DNA from: Desulfomonilia bacterium
GTDB lineage: Bacteria; Desulfobacterota; Desulfomonilia; UBA1062
Assembly (NCBI GenBank): GCA_036567785.1
Contig: DATCTV010000028.1
Span: 116,846 to 180,845, forward strand
Length of the DNA: 64,000 bases
Reading direction: 5' to 3'
Below, piece by piece: positions 45,441-55,166 of this stretch (position 1 is its first letter; the number at the start of each line of letters is the position of its first letter). The notes beneath the pieces were generated by a model. The model worked only from the letters and a program-made list of their open reading frames with translations, made no database searches and was not told the DNA's origin. Both the position numbers and the translations under genes were made by a program.

Positions 45441-46582
45441 TGAATATCAAAGACATGTTCTGGTATCCACCGGCAGAAACAAGCCTTTCAAAAAAGGCCA
45501 TACTGCAGGCCATGAGCGGCCAGGCGCCTGAATTTTCAAAAGAGCTCTCGTCATACCTGAGAGTTCCCCGGCTGGTACTGGGCGACAGCGGAAGGGGTCT
45601 GCTTGCAGAGCTGCTGAAATCATTGAAGCAGACTTCACCTGACAAAAATGAGGTGCTGATACCAGGCTACACGTGCTACTCGGTCGCCGCTTCGGTCGTT
45701 AATGCAGGGCTTGCGATAAGACTTTATGACATCGACCCGGTGACACTGGCGCCCGATATTGAATCCATAGAGGAAAACCTGGGCGGAAATACGCTTACAA
45801 TACTGGTGCAGCATCTGTTCGGAATCCCGATGCAGATGGAAGATATCAGAGACTTGTCAAGCAGACGCGGTGTCTGGCTTATTGAAGACGCGGCACAAGG
45901 TCTGGGGGGAAGCATTTCCGGAAAGCCCCTTGGTACAATAGGTGATTTCGGATTATTCAGCTTCGGCAGGGGAAAACCTCTGCCTCTCGGAAGCGGAGGA
46001 GCGGTAACCGGCAAACATTCCGAAATACTGAAACAAATAAATCCAAAGACTTCCGGAAAAGGAAGATCGCAGGTCATGAAAACCGCTGCAATGAGGATGT
46101 TTTCATATCCTCTGATTTACGGCCTTATGGAACGCCTGCCCCTCGGCCTGGGCAGAACGGTTTTTGATCCGGCATTCACCTTGAGGAGCATGTCCGGAAG
46201 GATTAATGCGCTGGGGGCGTTATCGCTGAATTACATTTCAGATCTCAATCTGCACAGGCGGCAGCTGGCCAGTGTCTATTCAAAAAACCTTGGCGATATA
46301 AGCATCAATGTCCCTGAGAACGGAATCGCTGTATATACAAGGTTCCCGGTTCTGGCCGGTGCCAGAAACATTTCTCCTGAACTCAGGCGTCTGGGCGTCA
46401 GGAGGATGTATCCGAAGGCAATAGCCGATGATCCTCAGATAAAACCATACATCTCCGGGCTTCCGGGAAGACTTGCCGGGTCGAGATCGGTGGCGGACAG
46501 ACTTCTTACGCTGCCGACGCATAAACGCATCACGCCTGATATTGCACAAACGATTGCGGCAATAATCAAGGAGACGTATTAA
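45440..46582 (+). CDS. DegT/DnrJ/EryC1/StrS-family aminotransferase
   Basis: 380 residues from ATG 45440, overlapping the FemAB-like stop (TAATG). PLP fold-type I features: VLIPGYTCYSVAASVVNAG, QHLFGIPMQMEDIR, WLIEDAAQGLGG, and SFGRGKPLPLGSGG with the likely PLP lysine (SFxxxKxxxxGxGG). These enzymes aminate keto-sugar nucleotides for surface polysaccharides. The length is typical, and it overlaps the next gene by one base (TAATG again). Confidence 0.85.
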   Translation: MNIKDMFWYPPAETSLSKKAILQAMSGQAPEFSKELSSYLRVPRLVLGDSGRGLLAELLKSLKQTSPDKNEVLIPGYTCYSVAASVVNAGLAIRLYDIDPVTLAPDIESIEENLGGNTLTILVQHLFGIPMQMEDIRDLSSRRGVWLIEDAAQGLGGSISGKPLGTIGDFGLFSFGRGKPLPLGSGGAVTGKHSEILKQINPKTSGKGRSQVMKTAAMRMFSYPLIYGLMERLPLGLGRTVFDPAFTLRSMSGRINALGALSLNYISDLNLHRRQLASVYSKNLGDISINVPENGIAVYTRFPVLAGARNISPELRRLGVRRMYPKAIADDPQIKPYISGLPGRLAGSRSVADRLLTLPTHKRITPDIAQTIAAIIKETY

Positions 46583-47709
46583 TGCTGACGGTTTTCTGGC
46601 TGTCCATCTGCGGGATATTTTATGCGTATTTCGGATACCCGCTGGCATTATACATGATATCCATGATTAGAAACCGGGAAGTCAGGCAGGATCCTGATTA
46701 CCTGCCTACGGTGTCACTTATCATTACGGTACATAACGAGAAGAAGCGCATTGAAAGCAAGATAGAAAACACGCTTGCTCTCATCTATCCTAAGGACAGA
46801 TTCGAAGTGATATTCGCTTCCGATTTCTCTACCGACGGCACCGACGATATTGTGAGAAAATATTCCGCGAACGGTTTCAGGCTCGTCAGACCCGACAAAA
46901 GAGGCGGCAAGGAGTATGCCCAGAAATGCGCTATAGGTGAAGCGAAAGGTGATATAATAGTTTTTACCGATGTGGCGACAATGCTCGAAAGGGACGGAAT
47001 CAGGAAGATCGTATCGAACTTCGCCGACGCAAGTGTCGGGAGCGTCAGCAGCGAGGACAGGTTCCTCGGCAGGGACGGCAAAGCAAGCGGCGAAGGCGCC
47101 TATGTAAAATATGAGATGTGGCTCAGGTCGCTTGAGACAAGGGTGAATTCGGTCGTAGGCCTGAGCGGCTCGTTCTTCGCGGCAAGGAAAACGGTATGCG
47201 AAGACTGGCCCGTTAATATCCCGAGCGACTTCAATACCCTTCTTAATTCAATAAAAAAAGGCTTCCGCGGCATAAGCGATCCGCACAGCATAGGCATATA
47301 CACGGATATCAGGGATGATAAAAAGGAATTCGATCGCAAGGTGCGCACCATCACACGTGGCATTTCCGCCCTCATGGTGAGCATTGGCCTGTTGAATCCC
47401 TTTAAATACGGTTTTTTTTCATGGCAGCTGTTTTCCCACAAATTCATGCGCTGGATGGTGCCGTGGTTCATGGCTGCCGCATTTGCCGCCAATATTATCC
47501 TCGCAACGAAGAGAAGATTATATTTTCTGATCCTTGTCCTGCATGCGTTATTTTATGTTTTGGCGGCATTGGGCCCGGTGCTTGCCGGATTCTCTTCGGT
47601 ATTCAAAATCCCGTATTTCTTTGTCTCCTCAAACAGGGCGATAGCGGTCGCATGGATTAAATACCTAAAGGGAGAACGGTTCGTTACATGGACACCGTCC
47701 GAGAGATGA
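46582..47709 (+). CDS. membrane-associated family 2 glycosyltransferase
   Basis: 375 residues. An N-terminal membrane helix (VFWLSICGIFYAYFGYPLALYM) precedes a GT-A domain with VSLIITVHNEKKRIESKIENTLAL, ASDFSTDGTDDIV, DKRGGKEYAQKCAIGEAKGDIIVFTDVATML (acidic DxD-like) and a late RTITRGISAL. Three to four membrane helices follow after residue ~260. The layout is that of cellulose-synthase-like GT2 enzymes. It is coupled to the genes on either side by overlaps. Confidence 0.85.
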   Translation: MLTVFWLSICGIFYAYFGYPLALYMISMIRNREVRQDPDYLPTVSLIITVHNEKKRIESKIENTLALIYPKDRFEVIFASDFSTDGTDDIVRKYSANGFRLVRPDKRGGKEYAQKCAIGEAKGDIIVFTDVATMLERDGIRKIVSNFADASVGSVSSEDRFLGRDGKASGEGAYVKYEMWLRSLETRVNSVVGLSGSFFAARKTVCEDWPVNIPSDFNTLLNSIKKGFRGISDPHSIGIYTDIRDDKKEFDRKVRTITRGISALMVSIGLLNPFKYGFFSWQLFSHKFMRWMVPWFMAAAFAANIILATKRRLYFLILVLHALFYVLAALGPVLAGFSSVFKIPYFFVSSNRAIAVAWIKYLKGERFVTWTPSER

Positions 47710-48566
47710 CAGAACCTCCTGATACCCGGGCAGAAGGGAAGTACCCGATCCTCTGGGGCATTCTGGCGGTATCTTTCATTTTATGCTACCTGCCGACCTT
47801 TTTATGGCTCAACGGCAAGTTCTCAGGCCAGGATTCATACTATTCGCACGGCTATCTCGTACCGTTTGTCACGGTCTATCTGATCTACCTCAAAAGAAGC
47901 GAACTTAAGGCGATCAGACCGTCATCATCATTAGCGGGGCTTTGGCTTATAATTTCAGCCCTGATCATTCATGTTTTAGGCGAGATTGCCGTAATCAATT
48001 TCGTTTCCAGCTTCTCCATGGTGCTGTATATAGCAGGGGCGGTCCTTTACCTCATGGGCAGGGAATTTTCAGGAAAGATAGCTTTTCCTGTTCTTTTTCT
48101 GATATTCATGTGCCCTGTTCCCGACAACATAATCAACTGGGTAGCCCTTCCCATGAAATCACTGTCCACGACTCTCGCGCTGAAACTTGTTGATTTAAGC
48201 GGTATTCCATATATCCGTGAGGGGTTCAAAATAAACTTTGCGGCCTCAACATTCGTTGTCGGCACTCCATGCAACGGGATGCGCTCTTTGATATCATACT
48301 TCGCGCTGGGTTTTCTGTTCCTTTATTTCATCAGACCCCGCTGGTGGAAATCCATAATTTTTCTTTTTATCATTCCCATCATATCGATAGCATTAAACGG
48401 CCTCAGGATAGCGATCCTCCTTTTCATTGCAAACAGTTATGGTCAGGAAGCCGCTTCACCCGAGAGCTATCTGCATGACGGTTCAGGCATTTTTGTATTC
48501 ATCATCGGGATTGCACTGTTACTGATAATCTCCAGAAAGATTGAAAATGAAAAAAGTGCGGATTAG
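47688..48566 (+). CDS. exosortase (EpsH-related membrane transpeptidase)
   Basis: 292 residues with about eight membrane helices. The catalytic set is present: Cys195 and Arg199 in VVGTPCNGMRSLISYFALG, Arg240 in IALNGLRIAIL, and His263 in LHDGSGIFVFIIG. Exosortases cut and sort proteins carrying a C-terminal PEP-CTERM-like signal onto the cell surface in exopolysaccharide producers. A start at ATG 47706, overlapping the GT2 stop as ATGA, is an equally good choice. The 3' end overlaps the EpsI gene by 20 nt. No PEP-CTERM protein was noticed in the window. Confidence 0.9.
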   Translation: MDTVREMTEPPDTRAEGKYPILWGILAVSFILCYLPTFLWLNGKFSGQDSYYSHGYLVPFVTVYLIYLKRSELKAIRPSSSLAGLWLIISALIIHVLGEIAVINFVSSFSMVLYIAGAVLYLMGREFSGKIAFPVLFLIFMCPVPDNIINWVALPMKSLSTTLALKLVDLSGIPYIREGFKINFAASTFVVGTPCNGMRSLISYFALGFLFLYFIRPRWWKSIIFLFIIPIISIALNGLRIAILLFIANSYGQEAASPESYLHDGSGIFVFIIGIALLLIISRKIENEKSAD

Positions 48567-49197
48567 ATTTATCATCGTTATTGCAATCACCCTTCTCACA
48601 GCAGGCTTTATCGCCCAAATAGGTTATGAACCGCCTCTTGAAAACAGCAGATTTTTCGATTTCCCAATGGTGATAGGCGAATGGAAGGGCGAAGAAGTAC
48701 CCATGGCCGGTTATGTATATCAAAGTCTTGAAACCAGATACTCGTTCATGAGGAATTACCGTTCAGACAGGTATTCCTCACCTGTCAACCTTTCGCTTGT
48801 ATGGTTTGATGACAGGATGGTGGCCTTCCACGCACCGGAAGCCTGCCTGGGAGGAGTGGGGATTAACATCGTTGAGAAGAGTCCTGTAAAGGTAAAGTTA
48901 AATGGCAGGGATTGTGAAATAAATAAACTGGTGGCAATTTATAATAATTCGGAACATGTTGTACTGTATTTTTTCGATGTTGAAGGGGAAATAACAACCA
49001 GCCAGTCAGTAATAAGATTGAACATCCTAAAAAGAAGGCTACAGTTCAAAAGGGCATCGGCAACATTCGTACGCATAATGGCCCCTTTGGAAAGCAACGA
49101 AGAAAAAATAACAAATGAAATGCTGGATTTCCTGAATGCGATTTATCCTTTGTTACCTTCTTATACGTACACGGATATGATAACGGACAAACAATGA
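48547..49197 (+). CDS. EpsI-type exosortase-associated protein
   Basis: 216 residues from ATG 48547. An N-terminal membrane anchor (IRFIIVIAITLLTAGFIA) is followed by FFDFPMVIGEWKGEEVPM, LVWFDDRMVAFHAPEACLGGVGINI and KLVAIYNNSEHVVLYFFDVEG, the EpsI (DUF3485) pattern. In many genomes it is fused to or follows the exosortase. Its action, probably in periplasmic polysaccharide or lipid-linked steps, is unknown. Confidence 0.88.
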   Translation: MKKVRIRFIIVIAITLLTAGFIAQIGYEPPLENSRFFDFPMVIGEWKGEEVPMAGYVYQSLETRYSFMRNYRSDRYSSPVNLSLVWFDDRMVAFHAPEACLGGVGINIVEKSPVKVKLNGRDCEINKLVAIYNNSEHVVLYFFDVEGEITTSQSVIRLNILKRRLQFKRASATFVRIMAPLESNEEKITNEMLDFLNAIYPLLPSYTYTDMITDKQ

Positions 49198-49204
49198 GGA
49201 TAGT

Positions 49205-49774
49205 ATGAAAATTGGAAACCTGTTTATCAAATATTTAAAGAGAGAATATCATGCACTTCTTGTCTGGAAAAAGCGAAACTACATGGATAACCTTATTAAA
49301 AACGGGCTTACCATTGGCAAAAACGTAGAGATAATCGATGATTTTTTCTTTGACCCTTCACATTGTTTTCTAATATCAATAGGAGATAATTGTACGATTT
49401 GTCCTAAAGTAAGGCTTATAGCTCATGACGCCAGCACCAAGAAAATACTCGGATATACGAAAATCGGTAAAATCAATATAAGGGAACGGTGTTTCATCGG
49501 TGATTCAGTGATTGTACTGCCAAAAGTAACTATTGGTCCGGATGCAGTCATCGGCGCCGGTTCAGTCGTAACCAGGGACATACCCCCGAACAGTGTTGCC
49601 GCCGGGAATCCGGCAAAAGTGATTGCAACACTTGATGAATACATGGAAAAAATACGGGCTTTAAGCGCTGATAAAGGCGTGTTCGGAGAAGACTACCTGA
49701 TCAACAACCTTGATCTAAGAAAACGCCTGGATATGCTTAATAAAGTAGGAGATTCATACGGATTTATCGTGTAG
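49205..49774 (+). CDS. left-handed beta-helix (hexapeptide) acetyltransferase
   Basis: 189 residues. Hexapeptide rungs appear from ~residue 35 (LTIGKNVEIID, ISIGDNCTICPKVRLIAHD, GKINIRERCFIGDSVIVLPKVTIGPDAVIGAGSVVTRDIPPNSVAAGNPAKVI). The end motif GAGSVVTRDIP..AAGNPAK marks CoA-dependent O-acetyltransferases; AHD supplies the likely catalytic His. It probably acetylates the exopolysaccharide repeat. Confidence 0.85.
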   Translation: MKIGNLFIKYLKREYHALLVWKKRNYMDNLIKNGLTIGKNVEIIDDFFFDPSHCFLISIGDNCTICPKVRLIAHDASTKKILGYTKIGKINIRERCFIGDSVIVLPKVTIGPDAVIGAGSVVTRDIPPNSVAAGNPAKVIATLDEYMEKIRALSADKGVFGEDYLINNLDLRKRLDMLNKVGDSYGFIV

Positions 49775-49798
49775 CGGAAGCTATAACAGGAGCAGAAA

Positions 49799-50503
49799 AT
49801 GTCACTTGAAGCATTGATTGACAATATAAGAAGCAGATCGAATCCTTTTTACAGATTTCTGTATGACTCCTATAAATCAATACAGAGAGTAAATGTGCCA
49901 GTACCGTCCGCACTTGCAGGGGCGATGTACTCAGAAAGGACATTAAGGCATAACATGGTGTTATGGATTTTGAATAAATTCTATTATGAGCCTATGCTGA
50001 GGAGCAGATGCACTTCCGTAGGAAAGAATGTGCAGACGGACGGTGATATACCGCTTATTTCAGGAAGCGGAAGAATTGTAATCGGCGACAATGTCAGGAT
50101 CGGTAACCGTAACGCATGGATTTTATCCCCCAATCTTTATGAACGCCCTGAACTGATAATAGGAGATAATACAACCATCAACTATCAGGTCGGCATAAGC
50201 GCCGAATGCAGAGTGAGCATCGGCAGAAATTGTCAGATAGCCGGCGAGTCCGTAATCTTCGACAACAACTCCCACTCGATTTATTACACCGACAATAGAA
50301 AGATGACAAAGGAGGATGTCGCGCCGGTAACCATCGAAGACAATGTATGGGTAGGCATGCGGTCAATGATCCTGAAGGGTGTAACAATCGGCATGGGCTC
50401 TGTTGTGGCGGCAGGTTCTGTTGTCACCAGGGACGTGCCTACAATGACTCTTGTAGGTGGAAATCCCGCAAAAGAAATAAAAAAGATCGTACCTCCCCGT
50501 TAA
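49799..50503 (+). CDS. hexapeptide-repeat acyltransferase
   Basis: 234 residues. A helical N-terminal ~75 residues precedes rungs GRIVIGDNVRIGNRNAWIL, LIIGDNTTINYQVGISAECRVSIGRNCQIAGESVIFDNNSHSI and VTIEDNVWVGMRSMILKGVTIGMGSVVAAGSVVTRDVP, closing with LVGGNPAKEIKK. Differs from the preceding acetyltransferase in its long N-terminal part. Likely modifies a sugar of the polymer. Confidence 0.85.
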   Translation: MSLEALIDNIRSRSNPFYRFLYDSYKSIQRVNVPVPSALAGAMYSERTLRHNMVLWILNKFYYEPMLRSRCTSVGKNVQTDGDIPLISGSGRIVIGDNVRIGNRNAWILSPNLYERPELIIGDNTTINYQVGISAECRVSIGRNCQIAGESVIFDNNSHSIYYTDNRKMTKEDVAPVTIEDNVWVGMRSMILKGVTIGMGSVVAAGSVVTRDVPTMTLVGGNPAKEIKKIVPPR

Positions 50504-50657
50504 GCCGGAATTCATTTCGCAGAAGCCACAGGCCGCTACTTGAAAGCAGAAATATACTTGTTTTTCCGATTGCGACGGGCAACCGCAGTCCAGCTTATGA
50601 TGCATCAGAAACCCGGTCAGGAGAGATCGGAGTCAATATCCTGAAACAAAAATAAAC
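50504..50657. other. intergenic stretch within the polysaccharide cluster
   Basis: 154 nt between the acyltransferase and the first GT4. I see no promoter, terminator or convincing small gene; short open frames here are shadows of the upstream gene. Confidence 0.4.
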
Positions 50658-51767
50658 ATGCATGATGAACCTAAAAGAATAAACCTGCTGATTTTAGCTT
50701 CCGGGGACCTCTGGGGCGGGGCCGAGGCCATTGTCTACCAGCTGGCCAAAGGACTCCGGAACAAGCCCGGAGTTCAGGTTCATCTGGTACTTTTCAATTA
50801 CGGGAGACTTTATCAGCTGTGCACTGATGCGGGCATCAAAACTTATGTCATTGATGAAAACAGACACGGGTTTATTGCACTTGCATATAAGTTAATAAAA
50901 ACAGCGAAAAATATAAAACCTCAGATAATTCATTCACACCGGTACAAAGAAAATATATTAGCAGCTATTGTAGCTCCGTTTGTAACATTTCCCAGGCTTG
51001 TAACGACCGTGCACGGCATATCCGAGGTAAAGGTATCTTTGTACACAAAGATCGTCTCTGCAATTGAACGGCTGCTGTTAAGAAAATGCTTTTCAAAGGT
51101 TGCTGCCGTTTCAGATGATCTTCGCAATTATCTCATTAAGCATCTCGGCATGCCAGAAAACCTGGTGACTCGTATTTACAATGGGATAGACTCGGTGCAG
51201 GGGATGGAAAAAAAGAAAGAAAGCCATGCATTCTTAACAGTGGGATCTGCAGGAAGACTTGTCCCGGTCAAGGGTTATACTCTGCTAACTGAAATAGCCA
51301 GGTCAATCTGTGCTAAATTTCCGGATATCAGATTTATAATTGCTGGCGACGGCCCCGAGATGGAACACCTCAAGGCCAGAGTAGATGAATATGGACTGGG
51401 AGACAGATTCAGATTGCCGGGTCAAATCGAGGATGTTGCAGAGTTTTATGAATCACTGGATATTTACATCAACACCTCGCTACATGAAGGCATCCCGATG
51501 ACCGTTCTGGAGGCCATGAACTACTCACTTCCTGTAATCGCGCCGGCAGTAGGGGGCCTTATGGAAATTATCGAAAATAACAAAACAGGCTTTCTTATAG
51601 AAGGCAGGGACCCGGCATCATTTGCAGCAGCCATTGAAATACTTATCAGCTCTCCGGATACTGCCAGGGAAATGGGAGATAATGCCTGCTTGAGAGTGCA
51701 TGAGTCGTTCTCCATGCAGAGAATGGTTGAAACATATTATTCCCTCTACAGGGAAATACTTGTTTGA
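50658..51767 (+). CDS. GT4-family glycosyltransferase
   Basis: 369 residues, GT-B fold. N-terminal ASGDLWGGAEAIVYQLAKGLRN, central VGSAGRLVPVKGYTLLTEIAR, and the nucleotide-sugar motif with conserved Glu pair in TSLHEGIPMTVLEAMNYSLPVIAPAVGGLMEII. A retaining transferase for one linkage of the repeat unit; donor and acceptor unknown. Confidence 0.85.
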   Translation: MHDEPKRINLLILASGDLWGGAEAIVYQLAKGLRNKPGVQVHLVLFNYGRLYQLCTDAGIKTYVIDENRHGFIALAYKLIKTAKNIKPQIIHSHRYKENILAAIVAPFVTFPRLVTTVHGISEVKVSLYTKIVSAIERLLLRKCFSKVAAVSDDLRNYLIKHLGMPENLVTRIYNGIDSVQGMEKKKESHAFLTVGSAGRLVPVKGYTLLTEIARSICAKFPDIRFIIAGDGPEMEHLKARVDEYGLGDRFRLPGQIEDVAEFYESLDIYINTSLHEGIPMTVLEAMNYSLPVIAPAVGGLMEIIENNKTGFLIEGRDPASFAAAIEILISSPDTAREMGDNACLRVHESFSMQRMVETYYSLYREILV

Positions 51768-51794
51768 AAAAATAAATGAACAAGGATGTATATT

Positions 51795-52985
51795 ATGGAT
51801 AAGAAAAAAATATTGTTTGTCGAACAGAACATGGACGGCACCATCGGAGGTTCCCATTATTGCCTGCTCTACCTGATACAACGCCTCAACCGTGATGCAT
51901 TTGAGCCGGTGACGGTATTTCATGAATCAAATCAATTGGTGGATCTGTTCAGTAGAGAGGGTGCTACTTTCGTTATGGATAAATTCAGGCTTTCAACTTT
52001 CAAGATAACGCCTGTCCGGAAAATCCTGAATCTGATTCTTAGCATTAGGACGGTGGCGAGATGCTATTTGTTCCTGAAAAAACACAAGATCGACCTGATA
52101 CACCTGAACAATTCCGTTGCCGGTGGTTATGACACATGGCTGCCTGCCGCCCTTCTGGCAAAAATACCCTGTATCACACATGACCGCACATATTTCAGGT
52201 TCGACAAATTGAACCTCAAGTTTTTTCATGTTCTATCCAGAAGATTTTCAAAAGTCCTTACGGTATCCGATGTAATAAGAAACAACTTGATTGATCAGGG
52301 TTTTAATCCGGAACAGGTGGAAACAGTCTATGACGGAATTGATGCCGCCGCCTACAGAAATAGGGTGAAGAAAACCAGAGCCGACATTGCGGACGAGTTC
52401 AAAATAGGCCCAGATGATTATATAATAGGGCTTGTTGGCAACATCAGGGAATGGAAGGGCCAGGAATTGCTGATAGACAGCCTCAACATCCTGCAGAAGA
52501 ATATCCCCAATTTCAAATGTCTGCTCGTTGGAGATGTTGCGAAGAATTCCGATGAAGATACCAGATTCAAAGAGCGGCTGATAAAGAAAATTGGTGCATA
52601 TGGCCTTGCCGGCAAGGTTATATTCACAGGGTACAGATCTGACGTACCGGATATTGTAAATGCACTGGACGTTCAGATCAACTCGTCGATAGAACCCGAT
52701 CCGTTTCCTCATGTCATCCTTGAAGGCATGTCTCTCGGCAAGGTGGTTATAGCAACGAACCTGGGTGGTGCCGTGGAAAGCATAAAGGACGGCGAAACAG
52801 GTTTCCTGGTTTCGGCAAAAGACCCATCAGATCTCTCCGAGAAGATCAGGCTGGTTTTAACCGACAAGCCCTTGAGAGAGACAATGTCAAGAAAAGCGCG
52901 TGAAAGGGTAGAAAATTTTTTAAGCCTGGAAAAGAATATAAAACACACTGAGGATATCTACTATTCGATTCTCAGAAAAGGTTAG
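51795..52985 (+). CDS. GT4-family glycosyltransferase
   Basis: 396 residues from ATG 51795, favoured by AAGGA 8 nt upstream over ATG 51786. It has NMDGTIGGSHYCLLYLIQRLN, VGNIREWKGQELLIDSL, and EPDPFPHVILEGMSLGKVVIATNLGGAVESI with the paired Glu residues. Another step of repeat-unit assembly. Confidence 0.85.
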   Translation: MDKKKILFVEQNMDGTIGGSHYCLLYLIQRLNRDAFEPVTVFHESNQLVDLFSREGATFVMDKFRLSTFKITPVRKILNLILSIRTVARCYLFLKKHKIDLIHLNNSVAGGYDTWLPAALLAKIPCITHDRTYFRFDKLNLKFFHVLSRRFSKVLTVSDVIRNNLIDQGFNPEQVETVYDGIDAAAYRNRVKKTRADIADEFKIGPDDYIIGLVGNIREWKGQELLIDSLNILQKNIPNFKCLLVGDVAKNSDEDTRFKERLIKKIGAYGLAGKVIFTGYRSDVPDIVNALDVQINSSIEPDPFPHVILEGMSLGKVVIATNLGGAVESIKDGETGFLVSAKDPSDLSEKIRLVLTDKPLRETMSRKARERVENFLSLEKNIKHTEDIYYSILRKG

Positions 52986-53094
52986 AGAACAAGTGTCAAA
53001 TATTTTCAAAAAGCTTTTAACAATGAAATTATGGTTGCTCGTTTGAAAAACAAATATTCCGATCCGATCGGGTTTTGAAATATAGAATATAATC

Positions 53095-54579
53095 ATGTCA
53101 GAAATCACAAATACAGCTAAACAAGCGGCCATATACGCCATTGGTGTGATACTTAACCGCGCAGTCAGCTTTATAATGATACCCATTTATACGCGCTATC
53201 TCACGCCATCGGATTATGGGACAGTGGAACTTCTGACGATGACAATAGATGTTGTTTCAATAATAGCTGGCGTCGGCTTATCCACAGCAGTATACCGCTA
53301 TTATTACAGATTTGAGGACGAAAAGGAGCGAAACAGTGTAATATCGACTGTCTCGCTTCTACTCATACTGTTATATTTCATAACAAGCAGCATAGGATTC
53401 TTATCTTCGGGAGAACTCTCAAGATTGATTCTCGGAGGAGGTGATAAGAATTTATTCTATTTCAGGCTTATATTCATGTGCTTCTTTCTCCAGGCCTTCA
53501 TTGAAATACCTCTGATATTTATAAGGGCCCAGGAGAAGCCGGTTTTCTTTGTCCTGATAACAACAATTAAACTTGCTCTACAGCTTTCACTCAATATCTA
53601 CTTTGTTGTCATAGAACAGATGAGTATTCAGGGCGTACTTTATAGTACCCTTATTTCATCGTTGATTGTCGGCTCCTGGCTGATAGTATATACATTCAAG
53701 GAAGTAGGGTTCAGATTCTCAAAAAAGCTGGCAGTCTCCATGATGCTCTATGGAGCCCCTTTGATTATTTCAAATCTGGGAGATTTCATTCTGACCTTTT
53801 CAGACAGATACTTCCTCAACGCATACTCTACCCTCTCTGAAGTAGGCATCTATTCTCTCGGATACAAACTGGGCTTTGTGCTCTGGGTTTTTGCAGCACA
53901 GCCGGTATTCAACGTCTGGGGACCGAAGAGGTTCGAAATTGCCAGAAGACCCGACGTTCAGGAGATCAACGGCACTGTTTTCCTTTTAATGAATATTGTA
54001 ACCATCAGCAGTGGGTTTCTTATCTGTCTGTTCTCCTTTGATTTTTTCAGGATAATGTCCGAAAGCAATTTCTGGGATGCCTACAAGATCGTGCCTTTGA
54101 TAGTGCTGGCGTATATTATTCAGATATGGACTGCCTTCTGCAATTTCGGTGTTTATTATAGCGGAAAAACTCAGTATCTGGCCTGGAGCATAATTGCTGC
54201 AGCAGCCACAACAATAATCTTCAGCTTTATACTGATTCCGCCGTTACATGGATACGGCGCAGCGCTGGCTACCATTATAGGTTTCAGCGTGCGATTCGGC
54301 CTGGTGTATTATTTTTCTCAAAGATATTTTCGCCTGCATTTGCCATGGATAAAAACCATTTCGATGCTTACTGTGGGTATAATTATTTATGGAGTCTCCG
54401 TGATTGTATCATTAAATCAGTACAATCTTTTATTATCGCTTTTTTTGGATTTGACGTTATTTGTTGTCTTCATTGCGGGCATATTAGTACTTCCGATATT
54501 CAATTCCAAAGAAAAAGAGGTATTGAAGAATGCTGTTGTCCATCCGGTTATTTTTTTGAGAGGTTTTTCCAAAAAATGA
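53095..54579 (+). CDS. Wzx-type oligosaccharide flippase
   Basis: 494 residues and about 12-14 membrane helices. It begins TNTAKQAAIYAIGVILNRAVSFIMIPIYTRYLTPSDYGTVELL, the standard start of MOP-superfamily polysaccharide exporters. It moves the lipid-linked repeat unit to the periplasmic face. The preceding 109 nt (52986-53094) are AT-rich and show no clear promoter. Confidence 0.9.
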   Translation: MSEITNTAKQAAIYAIGVILNRAVSFIMIPIYTRYLTPSDYGTVELLTMTIDVVSIIAGVGLSTAVYRYYYRFEDEKERNSVISTVSLLLILLYFITSSIGFLSSGELSRLILGGGDKNLFYFRLIFMCFFLQAFIEIPLIFIRAQEKPVFFVLITTIKLALQLSLNIYFVVIEQMSIQGVLYSTLISSLIVGSWLIVYTFKEVGFRFSKKLAVSMMLYGAPLIISNLGDFILTFSDRYFLNAYSTLSEVGIYSLGYKLGFVLWVFAAQPVFNVWGPKRFEIARRPDVQEINGTVFLLMNIVTISSGFLICLFSFDFFRIMSESNFWDAYKIVPLIVLAYIIQIWTAFCNFGVYYSGKTQYLAWSIIAAAATTIIFSFILIPPLHGYGAALATIIGFSVRFGLVYYFSQRYFRLHLPWIKTISMLTVGIIIYGVSVIVSLNQYNLLLSLFLDLTLFVVFIAGILVLPIFNSKEKEVLKNAVVHPVIFLRGFSKK

Positions 54580-54595
54580 CCCCAGGAGTAATACT

Positions 54596-55144
54596 ATGAA
54601 ATTCATATCACTTATCGACAGATTCAAAACAAGCATATACTGGCGCAGGCTGTATAAAAAAGATATTTTCGAGTGGCGGCTTCAAAAGGCGAAATCTTGG
54701 GGCGTTAAAATTGGAAAAGACTGTCTTCTCTTTTCAATGGAATTTTCAACAGAACCCTATCTTATTGAGATTGGAGATCACGTGGTAGTTTCATCAGGCA
54801 CGCAATTTATAACGCATGACGGATCGGTCTGGCTCTTGAGGGACAGGTTTCCGGACATAGGTGTTTTCGGCAAAATAAAGATAGGGTCCAATACCTTCAT
54901 CGGGATTAATTGCATCATACTGGCAAATACGGAGATTGGATCAAACTGCATAATAGGGGCAGGTGCGGTTGTAAGGGGTAAAGTTCCGGATGATTCCGTC
55001 GTTATGGGAAACCCAGGAAAAGTCGTCATGAAAACCAGCATGATGGAGAAGTTTCTGCTCTCCAGTAAAAACCGCATAGATACCAAACTGCTTTCTGTTG
55101 AGGAAAAAGACGATATGGTTAAACGTCATTTCGGGATAGAGTGA
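54596..55144 (+). CDS. hexapeptide-repeat acetyltransferase
   Basis: 182 residues. Rungs LIEIGDHVVVSSGTQFITHDGSVWLL, GKIKIGSNTFIGINCIILANTEIGSNCIIGAGAVVRGKVPDDSVVMGNPGKVV; THD gives the likely active His. Third such enzyme in the cluster, consistent with a multiply acetylated polymer. Confidence 0.85.
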   Translation: MKFISLIDRFKTSIYWRRLYKKDIFEWRLQKAKSWGVKIGKDCLLFSMEFSTEPYLIEIGDHVVVSSGTQFITHDGSVWLLRDRFPDIGVFGKIKIGSNTFIGINCIILANTEIGSNCIIGAGAVVRGKVPDDSVVMGNPGKVVMKTSMMEKFLLSSKNRIDTKLLSVEEKDDMVKRHFGIE

Positions 55145-55166
55145 CTCTTGTTTCGGAGATAAGGAC

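Noticed and set aside
50347..50655. Open frame running from within the acyltransferase gene across the intergenic gap
   Set aside because: Its first half is an off-frame shadow of the hexapeptide protein and it has no start signal or recognisable domain.
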